Position numbers and translations under genes: made by a program
Assembly (NCBI RefSeq): GCF_001083785.1
Contig: NZ_LAVL01000055.1
Coordinates: 1-50,139 of the forward strand
Direction: 5' to 3'
Source of the DNA: Nonomuraea sp. SBT364
GTDB taxonomy: Bacteria; Actinomycetota; Actinomycetes; Streptosporangiales; Streptosporangiaceae
Length of the DNA: 50,139 nt
Part shown: piece after piece, positions 43,450-50,139 of the stretch
Layout of the letters: each line of letters begins with the position of its first letter
How positions within the stretch are numbered: the stretch's first letter is position 1
The notes under the pieces: generated by a model
What the model was told of the DNA's origin: nothing
Database searches by the model: none
What the model saw: only the letters and a program-made list of their open reading frames with translations

Positions 43450-44694
43450 TCAGCTGGCCAGCCTGACGGCCAGGGCCGAGAGGCCCATCGCGGCGGCGAG
43501 ACCGTACAGGAGCGGGGGGAAGCCTCCGAAGAGGGCGGCGACCTGCGGGCCGACGCTGCCGCCGACGGCGAGCGAGAAGGAGAACAGCGCCAGCGCCGTG
43601 CCGCGCGCCTGACCGGCGCGGGCGGAGATCGACTCGTTCAGGCTGGGCAGGCAGGCGGTGATGGCGACGGCGTACAGGGCGATCAGGAGCACCAGGCCGG
43701 GACCTGCGGCGCCGGTCAGGGCCGCGGCGGCGAGCACCAGAGCGCCGCCGGCCAGCGTCGCGGCAGCCCTGGTGACGGGGGCGACGCGGCCGAACCAGGG
43801 CATGAGCAGCGGGACCGCGACCATAGCGGGCAGCCCGGCCGCGCGCAGCGCGAGCAGTTCGCCGGGCGACGGTGTGACGCCATGGAGCTGCAGCCCGGTG
43901 TAGACGGCCACGAATCCGGTCAGCACCACGACCGTGGCCGCGTACCGCACCAGCAGCACCCGGTCGCGCAACAACCCGGGCAACGGCCGGTACGCCGCCA
44001 GGATCCCGGCGACCGACCCGCCACCGGCCGCCGGGGCGGCGGACGGGGCGCCGGGCAGCATGGTGGCGGACGGGGCGCCGCCGGGCAGCATGGTGGCGGA
44101 CGGGGCGCCGCCGGGCAGCATGGTGGCGCGGAGCCCGAGCCCGGACAGGGCGAGGGCGGCGCCGGAGATCAGGAACAGGCCGCGCCAGCCGACGGCGCTC
44201 ACCAGCAGCTGCGCGAGCACCTGCAGGAGCACGGCGGAGGCGAGGAAGGCGCCGGTCACCGCCGAGATCGCGACCGCGCGGCGGCGCGGTTCGATCCGCT
44301 CGGCCAGGTACGCCAGCCCGGCGGGGGGAAACGTGGCCACCGCGAGCCCCTGGACGGCACGCAGCACCAGGGCGGCCTCCGGCGAGGGGGCGGCGGCGAC
44401 CAGCGCGGTGGCGAGAGCGGCAAGAGGCAGCCCGGCGAGCACCAGCCGCCTGCGCCCGAACCGGTCGGAAAGCGGACCGAACACCAGGAATCCCACACCG
44501 TACCCGGCACCGAACGCGGTCACCAGCCAGGTCAGCGCGCCGGGGCTGGTCCCCCAGCTCACGGCCATGTCGGGCAGCAACGGGATCACGATGTAGAGCT
44601 GGCCGCTCACCAGCACGGCGGTGAGCACGAAGGCCACGAGGGTGGGCCCGAACGGCGCCATGAGGGGCGCGGGCCGGGCGGAAGTCGTCGTCAT
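43450..44694 (-). CDS. MFS drug/proton antiporter-like transporter, TetR-controlled
   Basis: About 414 residues with 12 predicted helices. Motif A is GPLSDRFGRRRLVLA, followed by LRAVQGLAVATFPPAGLAYL as in the Bcr/YnfM-like group. The central loop between helices 6 and 7 carries a repeated ATMLPGGAPS peptide. The ATG at 44694 is preceded by TTGACA-n17-TGTAGC on the minus strand, with a palindromic operator filling the spacer. It is divergent from a TetR gene, a classic regulated efflux arrangement; cargo unknown. Confidence 0.88.
   Translation of the reverse strand: MTTTSARPAPLMAPFGPTLVAFVLTAVLVSGQLYIVIPLLPDMAVSWGTSPGALTWLVTAFGAGYGVGFLVFGPLSDRFGRRRLVLAGLPLAALATALVAAAPSPEAALVLRAVQGLAVATFPPAGLAYLAERIEPRRRAVAISAVTGAFLASAVLLQVLAQLLVSAVGWRGLFLISGAALALSGLGLRATMLPGGAPSATMLPGGAPSATMLPGAPSAAPAAGGGSVAGILAAYRPLPGLLRDRVLLVRYAATVVVLTGFVAVYTGLQLHGVTPSPGELLALRAAGLPAMVAVPLLMPWFGRVAPVTRAAATLAGGALVLAAAALTGAAGPGLVLLIALYAVAITACLPSLNESISARAGQARGTALALFSFSLAVGGSVGPQVAALFGGFPPLLYGLAAAMGLSALAVRLAS
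44044..44130 (-). repeat. In-frame tandem repeat inside the MFS gene
   Basis: A 30-bp unit is present as one 27-bp copy (44044-44070) and two near full copies (44071-44100, 44101-44128). It encodes ATMLPGGAPS/ATMLPGAPSA in the cytoplasmic loop between the two halves of the transporter, where length change is tolerated. Confidence 0.85.
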
Positions 44695-44713
44695 GGATCG
44701 GGACGCTACACCA

Positions 44714-44746
44714 ACCAACTAGTTGGATGTCAACCAACCAGTTGGT
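44714..44746. promoter_or_regulatory. Two TetR operators and divergent promoters
   Basis: ACCAAC-TA-GTTGGA (44714-44727) and ACCAAC-CA-GTTGGT (44733-44746) are inverted repeats 19 bp apart. The first fills the 17-bp spacer of the MFS promoter (TTGACA at 44733-44728 and TGTAGC at 44710-44705 on the minus strand); the second lies upstream of TAGAAT (44752-44757), the likely -10 for tetR. Confidence 0.8.
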
Positions 44747-44764
44747 AGCGATAGAATGGCCCGT

Positions 44765-45358
44765 ATGCCACCCAAGGTCTCGACCACCGCCACCAGGGCC
44801 GCCCTGCTCGCCGCCGCCCGCGGGGAGTTCGCCGACTACGGCATCGCGGGAGCGCGTGTGGACCGGATCGCCGAGCGCGCCGGCGTCAACAAGGAGCGCA
44901 TCTACGGCCATTTCGGCAACAAGGAGAAGCTCTTCGACGCCGTCATCACCGAGGCCCTCGACGACCTGACCGCGCAGATCGCGCTGCCCGGCAGCGACCC
45001 GGCCGACTACGTGGCCAAGCTGACCGCCTACTACCAGGCCCATCCCGAGCTGGTGCGGCTGCTGATGTGGGAGGCGCTCAGCTACCGGGGCCAGCAACTG
45101 CTGCCCGGCCAGGAGGCGCGGGTGGAGCGGTGCGCGCGCAAGACGGCCTCGATGAGCGAGCGGCCCACGGCGGCGACGGCGCGGACGGTGTTCCTGCTGA
45201 CCGGGCTGGCACTGTTCCCGTCGATGATGCCGCAGCTCGCGCGCATCTTCCTGGGCGAGGCGGCGGGTGACCAGGAGGCGATGCGCGAGCACGCCGCCGC
45301 CTTCGCCGCCGCGGCGATGCGCGACGGCCTGCCCGGGGAGAGCCCGTCAGGCGGCTGA
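44765..45358 (+). CDS. TetR-family transcriptional regulator
   Basis: A 197-residue repressor. The N-terminal helix-turn-helix (RVDRIAERAGVNKERIYGHFGNKEKLFDAV) is typical; the C-terminal half (ADYVAKLTAYYQAHPELVRL and on) resembles TetR_C ligand domains. ATG at 44765 lies seven bases after a -10-like TAGAAT and has no ribosome site, so I favour a leaderless start; ATG at 44756 would overlap that -10. It should repress itself and the divergent MFS pump. It overlaps the convergent gpgS by 12 bp. Confidence 0.88.
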   Translation: MPPKVSTTATRAALLAAARGEFADYGIAGARVDRIAERAGVNKERIYGHFGNKEKLFDAVITEALDDLTAQIALPGSDPADYVAKLTAYYQAHPELVRLLMWEALSYRGQQLLPGQEARVERCARKTASMSERPTAATARTVFLLTGLALFPSMMPQLARIFLGEAAGDQEAMREHAAAFAAAAMRDGLPGESPSGG

Positions 45359-46288
45359 CGCGGCGGCCGGCACGGTGACCATCGGGGGGCGTTCGGCGAC
45401 CGAGATGTCGCTGGTCAGGATCTCGTGCCCGGCGGTGACGCGGCGGAACTGGTCGAGGCGGCACGATGGGTCGTGACAGGTCTGGATCTTGCCCTGCCGG
45501 CACAGGCGGGACCACGCGGCGAGCATGATCTGGCCCGCCATGCCGCCCAGGGCCTCGGTCGACTGCGGGGCGTGCTCGCGCGACCCCAGGTCCACCTGGG
45601 CGAACGCGTCCAGCCCCGCCAGGTCGAGAAGGTCGATGAGCAGCCCGATCTCGACCCCGTACCGAGTGAGGAACGGCACCCGCTCCAGCGCGGCGCGGCG
45701 TCCGGCGTACTCCCCGGCGAGCGGCTGGACGAAACCGGCCAGCTCGGGCCAGTGCAGGTTGATCAGCGGGCGGGCGACGAGTTCGGTCACCCGGCCGCCG
45801 CCGGTGGGCGCGCCGTCGAGCGGGCGGTCGTAGCAGCCCTTGACGTACGCGACGGAGGTGTCGTTGAGGAGCGGACCGAGCAATCCGCTCACCAAGGTAG
45901 AGCGAAATCTCCGGATATCGGCGTCGACGAACGCGACGATGTCGCCGCTCGTGACCGCCAGGGACTTCCACAGCGCCTCACCCTTGCCGTCGAGCGGCGC
46001 CAGGTCCGGCAGGATGGTGTCCTGGGCGTGCACGCGGGCGCCCGCCCGGGCTGCCACGGCCGCCGTGTCGTCGGTGGAGCGCGAGTCGATCACCACGACC
46101 TCGTCGACGACCGCGCCGAGCTCCCGCATGATGACGGCGACGATCTCCCCCACGGTCTCCCGCTCGTCGCGCGCCGGGAGCACCACGCTCACGGTCGCGG
46201 CCCCCTTGGCCTCGGCGAGCGCCGAGACCGGCCAGTCCGCGGCCCGCGAGCTGCGGCGCCGCATCCAGCTCTGAACTTCAGGCAGCAT
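45347..46288 (-). CDS. gpgS: Glucosyl-3-phosphoglycerate synthase
   Basis: A 313-residue GT-A glycosyltransferase of family GT81. VSVVLPARDERETVG opens the nucleotide-sugar fold, VIDSRSTDDTAAVAA follows, and FVDADIRRF holds the metal-binding DxD-type motif; YVKGCYDRPL, GGGRVTELVARPL and LAGEYAGRR are GpgS signatures. It transfers glucose from a nucleotide sugar to 3-phosphoglycerate, a step toward glucosylglycerate or methylglucose lipopolysaccharide. GGGGGTGG precedes the ATG at 46288; a GTG three codons earlier is less likely. Confidence 0.92.
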   Translation of the reverse strand: MLPEVQSWMRRRSSRAADWPVSALAEAKGAATVSVVLPARDERETVGEIVAVIMRELGAVVDEVVVIDSRSTDDTAAVAARAGARVHAQDTILPDLAPLDGKGEALWKSLAVTSGDIVAFVDADIRRFRSTLVSGLLGPLLNDTSVAYVKGCYDRPLDGAPTGGGRVTELVARPLINLHWPELAGFVQPLAGEYAGRRAALERVPFLTRYGVEIGLLIDLLDLAGLDAFAQVDLGSREHAPQSTEALGGMAGQIMLAAWSRLCRQGKIQTCHDPSCRLDQFRRVTAGHEILTSDISVAERPPMVTVPAAASAA

Positions 46289-46331
46289 GCGAACCACCCC
46301 CGTTCATCCCCGCCCCCAGGATAGGCGACGG

Positions 46332-47804
46332 TCAGCCGGCGGCCGCGTGGCGTTCCAAGAACGTGTAAACGTCGGCCTCGTCAACCCCCGGGAACGAGCC
46401 GGGCGGCAGGGCGGCGAGCACGTGCGAGTTGGCGCGGGCCGACGGCCAGGCGTAACCCTCCCAGCGTTCGGTCAGGTCGGTCGGCGGGCGGCGGCAGCAG
46501 TCGCCGTTGGGGCAGTGCGACTTGGTGCGGCTGGTGGTCTCCCGGCCGCGGAACCAGCGCGACTCCTTGAACGGCACGCCCAGCGTGATGGCGAAGTCGC
46601 GCTCGCGTGACGGGTCGACGTGCGCGACGCAGAAGTAGGTGCCGGTGGGCGAGTCGGAGTACTGGTAGAAGACGGAGAAGCGGTCGGGCGAGGTGAAGAC
46701 CTGGCGGCCCGACCACTGCAGGCACATCCGCTGCCCCTCGATCGCGCCCTGCTCGTCGGCCGGGAAGACGATGCCGTCGTTCTCGTACGCCTTGTAGATG
46801 ATGCCCCCGGCGTCGTTGCGCACGAAGTGACAGACGAGGCCCAGGTGGTGGGTGGCGAGGTTGGTGAAGCGGTGGGCGGCCATCTCGTAGGAGACGGCGA
46901 ACACGTCGCGCAGGTCCTCCACCGACAGCGCCCGGTCGGCCTTGGCCTCGCGCAAGTAGACGGCGGCGGCCTTTTCGGGCACCAGGACGGCGGCGGCGAA
47001 GTAGTTGGCCTCGGTGCGCTGGCGCAGGAAGTCGGCGAAGTCGCGCGGCTTGTCGTGGCCCAGGGCGAGATGGCCGAGCGTCTGGAGCAGGATCGTGCGC
47101 GGGGTGTGCATGCCGAGCTGCTCGTGCTTGACGTAGATGCGGCGGTTGCGCAGGTCGGTGATCGACCGCACCGACCGGGGCAGGTCCTGGGCGGTGTGCA
47201 CGGTGTAGCCGAAGTGCGTGACCAGGCTTTGGATCATGCTCTGGGACAGCGCGCCGGTCCGGTATCCGACCGCGGCCAGCGCCTCGGCGGCGGCCTTCTC
47301 GATGTCGGGGAAGTAGTTGCCGAGCTCGCGCTGCCTGCGCCGGAGCTCGGCGTTGGCGGCCCTGGCCTCCTCCGGGGTGGCGGTGCCCCTGGCCTGCCTG
47401 GCGCGCAGCTCACCGTAGAGGCCGAGCAGGTGCTCCAGCACGTCGTTGGGCACGCGCGCGGAGACCTTCAGCTTCGCCAGGCCGAGCCCGGCGTAGAGCG
47501 GGTCGCGCTGCGCCTCCTCCAGTGCGATCTCCAGCTGGGCGCGCCGGTTGGGCGGCTGGCGGCGCAGCAGTTCCTCGACCGGGACGCCGAGCGCGGCGGC
47601 GAGCGACTTGAGCAGCGACAGCTTCGGCTCGCGTTTACCGTTCTCCAGCAGGGAGAGCTGACTGGGCGCCCGGCTGACCCGGGAGCCGAGGTCGGACAGG
47701 GTGAGGCCACGTTGTTTGCGCAGGTGGCGCAGGCGCTGCCCGAACGCGATGAGGTCGAGCTCTTGCGTCAAAGACAGCGGTTCTTCTCCTAGCAAGGACG
47801 CCAT
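46332..47804 (-). CDS. ramB: XRE-family short-chain-acyl regulator, RamB-like
   Basis: A 490-residue regulator: N-terminal Cro/CI helix-turn-helix (FGQRLRHLRKQRGLTLSDLG), a middle ImmA/IrrE-like peptidase-related domain (ILLQTLGHLALGHDKPRDFADF, where family members keep an HExxH-like position), and a C-terminal ScfR-type domain with Cys cluster SHCPNGDCCRR. RamB controls glyoxylate-shunt and acetate genes in Corynebacterium and mycobacteria, and here it is divergent from aceA. On the minus strand TAAGAT (47816-47811) lies six bases before the ATG and there is no ribosome site, so the message is probably leaderless. Confidence 0.9.
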   Translation of the reverse strand: MASLLGEEPLSLTQELDLIAFGQRLRHLRKQRGLTLSDLGSRVSRAPSQLSLLENGKREPKLSLLKSLAAALGVPVEELLRRQPPNRRAQLEIALEEAQRDPLYAGLGLAKLKVSARVPNDVLEHLLGLYGELRARQARGTATPEEARAANAELRRRQRELGNYFPDIEKAAAEALAAVGYRTGALSQSMIQSLVTHFGYTVHTAQDLPRSVRSITDLRNRRIYVKHEQLGMHTPRTILLQTLGHLALGHDKPRDFADFLRQRTEANYFAAAVLVPEKAAAVYLREAKADRALSVEDLRDVFAVSYEMAAHRFTNLATHHLGLVCHFVRNDAGGIIYKAYENDGIVFPADEQGAIEGQRMCLQWSGRQVFTSPDRFSVFYQYSDSPTGTYFCVAHVDPSRERDFAITLGVPFKESRWFRGRETTSRTKSHCPNGDCCRRPPTDLTERWEGYAWPSARANSHVLAALPPGSFPGVDEADVYTFLERHAAAG

Positions 47805-47861
47805 GCAGGCATCTTAGACGGAAAATCTGCCCATCTTCTAGTCGTGGCAGGTTGGCAGCCA

Positions 47862-47875
47862 TTGGTCTAGGCCAA
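47862..47875. promoter_or_regulatory. dre-like palindrome (DasR/GntR-type site) between ramB and aceA
   Basis: TTGGTCTAGGCCAA is a palindrome with one mismatch. Its core TGGTCTAGGCCA matches 11 of 12 bases of the DasR responsive element core TGGTCTAGACCA known from Streptomyces N-acetylglucosamine control. It sits 58 bp from the ramB start and about 155 bp from aceA. Confidence 0.45.
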
Positions 47876-47883
47876 CAGGAAAA

Positions 47884-47942
47884 GTCGCGATTTCTTCTCA
47901 GGCGAATACCCGGGAGTAGTTGCGATTTCTGCGAAATTTCGT
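47884..47942. promoter_or_regulatory. Direct repeats and palindrome upstream of aceA, candidate RamB operators
   Basis: AGTCGCGATTTCT (47884-47896) recurs as AGTTGCGATTTCT (47919-47931), 35 bp apart. The second copy runs into CGAAATTTCG (47933-47942), a perfect palindrome. The TTGCGA/TTCGCA cores resemble the TTTGCAA-type boxes bound by RamB. The DNA is AT-rich against its surroundings, so the aceA promoter is probably here. Confidence 0.5.
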
Positions 47943-48030
47943 CGTTCTTCTCTGATTCACACCCTATGGCGGCGGGGGCGCGGGGGCAGAGACTCGGCAT
48001 GAGCCCCAGGGGACGACAAAGGAGACAACG

Positions 48031-49317
<1,287 letters not shown>

Positions 49318-49371
49318 TGTCCCGAACTCGCCGGCCACCTCCAGGGCATGGGACGGTTCCCCCGGCGAAAC

Positions 49372-49412
49372 GGCCGCGCCAGACACCCCCCGGCCTGGCG
49401 CGGCCACTTTTT
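49372..49412 (+). terminator. Rho-independent terminator of aceA
   Basis: GGCCGCGCCAG and CTGGCGCGGCC pair perfectly (11 bp) around a 12-base loop and are followed by ACTTTTT. This is the clearest terminator in the window. Confidence 0.93.
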
Positions 49413-49478
49413 CGTGCAACAGTTTCCACGCGATCGTGCTCTCGGAGGTGACAGGGAACGACGAGAGGCAGAGGCAGC

Positions 49479-49976
49479 GTGGACGATGAGTCCAAATTCG
49501 CGGAGTTCGTCGCCGAACGGGGTGACGCGCTGATGCGGTACGGATACGTACTGGCGGGAAATCCGCACGACGCGGCCGACCTGGTGCAGGAGGCGCTGCT
49601 CAAGATGCGGGCGGCCTGGCCCCGGCTGCGCTCCAAGGACAACCCGGAGAGCTACGCGCGCACCACCATGGCCCGGCTGCACATCGCCGCCTGGCGGCTG
49701 CGCCGGCGCGAGCAGGTGACGTGGGACCCGCCGGACCGCGAGCACCACGACACGCTGCCCAGCGGCGACGAGCGGGCGATGTGGCAGGCGCTGGCCGCCC
49801 TCCCCCGCAAGCAGCGGGCCGTGCTCGTGCTGCGCTACTACGAGCAGCTCGACGACGCGGAGATCGCCGAGGTGCTCGGCGTCTCCCGCGGCACCGTACG
49901 CAGCCAGGCGCACCGCGCCCTCGGCAAGCTGCGCGCCACCGTCCCCGCCCACCCGATCTCCGGAGGCGCACGATGA
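49479..49976 (+). CDS. SigE-type RNA polymerase sigma factor (ECF-like)
   Basis: A 165-residue sigma factor with region 2 (RYGYVLAGNPHDAADLVQEALLKMRAAWPRL) and region 4 helix-turn-helix (QLDDAEIAEVLGVSRGTVRSQAHRALGKL). Proteins of this look are the actinobacterial SigE-family, 160-180 residues long. The start is GTG after a GAGGCAG stretch. It overlaps by 4 bp (ATGA) a downstream gene that is probably its anti-sigma or regulatory partner. Stimulus unknown. Confidence 0.9.
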   Translation: MDDESKFAEFVAERGDALMRYGYVLAGNPHDAADLVQEALLKMRAAWPRLRSKDNPESYARTTMARLHIAAWRLRRREQVTWDPPDREHHDTLPSGDERAMWQALAALPRKQRAVLVLRYYEQLDDAEIAEVLGVSRGTVRSQAHRALGKLRATVPAHPISGGAR

Positions 49977-50139
49977 CCGGCCCGGACGAGCACGGCCGGG
50001 AGCCGGCCGTCGAGGAGACCCTGCGCAGGACCCTGGAGCACGCCGCCGACCGGGCGCCCGCCCTGCCCGCCGCCGTGGCCGCGCGCCTGGCGGACCGGGG
50101 CCGGCGGCGCCGGCCGCGCACGCAGGCGCTGCTCGCTGC
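49973..50139 (+). CDS. Probable anti-sigma-factor-like protein, cut by the window end
   Basis: Only 55 codons are visible, starting MTGPDEHGREPAVEETLRRT. The charged N-terminus with repeated Arg (DRGRRRRPRTQALLA) at the edge of what may be a membrane helix is typical of the proteins that follow SigE-family sigma genes. The 4-bp overlap with the sigma gene supports coupled expression. The rest lies outside the window, so function is not established. Confidence 0.6.
   Translation, partial: MTGPDEHGREPAVEETLRRTLEHAADRAPALPAAVAARLADRGRRRRPRTQALLA

Noticed and set aside
44044..44130. Possible CRISPR-like array
   Set aside because: The 27-30-bp units are contiguous with no spacers and encode an in-frame peptide repeat in a transporter loop.

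Overview
The window comes from a high-GC actinobacterium. GC-rich third codon positions, 4-bp stop/start overlaps, leaderless-looking starts, a RamB/isocitrate-lyase pair, GpgS, an AfsR/SARP regulator and a spore-associated-protein-like gene fit a mycelial actinomycete. Something close to Nonomuraea/Streptosporangium is my inference, not proof. No tRNA, rRNA, CRISPR array or insertion sequence was seen, and no gap between genes exceeds 300 bases.

Region 1 (1-7.3 kb) is the most unusual part. It holds the 3' end of a reducing type I polyketide synthase (KR-structural, ER, KR, ACP; no thioesterase), followed with 4-bp overlaps by a complete OleA-OleC-OleD-OleB set. This reads as one operon that makes a reduced acyl chain on an ACP, joins it head-to-head to a second acyl chain, and takes it through beta-hydroxy acid and beta-lactone to an olefin.

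Region 2 (7.4-17.4 kb) has a TPR protein, an ABC-F ATPase with a 7-codon leader ORF, and a galactan-use locus matching the Bacillus gan set: GH42 and GH53 enzymes on one strand, binding protein, two permeases and a LacI regulator on the other. Two mirror-image operators lie between the two arms.

Region 3 (17.4-30.5 kb) is a mixed accessory stretch: an HxlR/tautomerase divergent pair, a DUF6493-like gene with an unknown partner, a GNAT-ATP-grasp fusion, a stand-alone AMP-binding C-terminal domain fused to four membrane helices and lacking the catalytic lysine, an aldo/keto reductase, MFS transporter, SDR, SapA-like secreted protein, an internally deleted RibD/DHFR-like remnant, a Tat-exported serine beta-lactamase-family enzyme, and a 3' coding remnant.

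Region 4 (30.5-38.5 kb) carries a SARP-NB-ARC-TPR regulator, a secreted CBM-GH18 chitinase with a strong terminator, and an ABC-2 transporter with its own histidine kinase and response regulator. The ABC ATPase gene has a -1 frameshift.

Region 5 (38.5-50.1 kb) has a urease operon (ureAB fusion, ureC, ureF, ureG, ureD; no ureE), a TetR/MFS divergent pair with two operators, gpgS, ramB divergent from aceA with candidate operators between them, a clear aceA terminator, and a SigE-type sigma factor with the start of its likely anti-sigma partner at the window edge.
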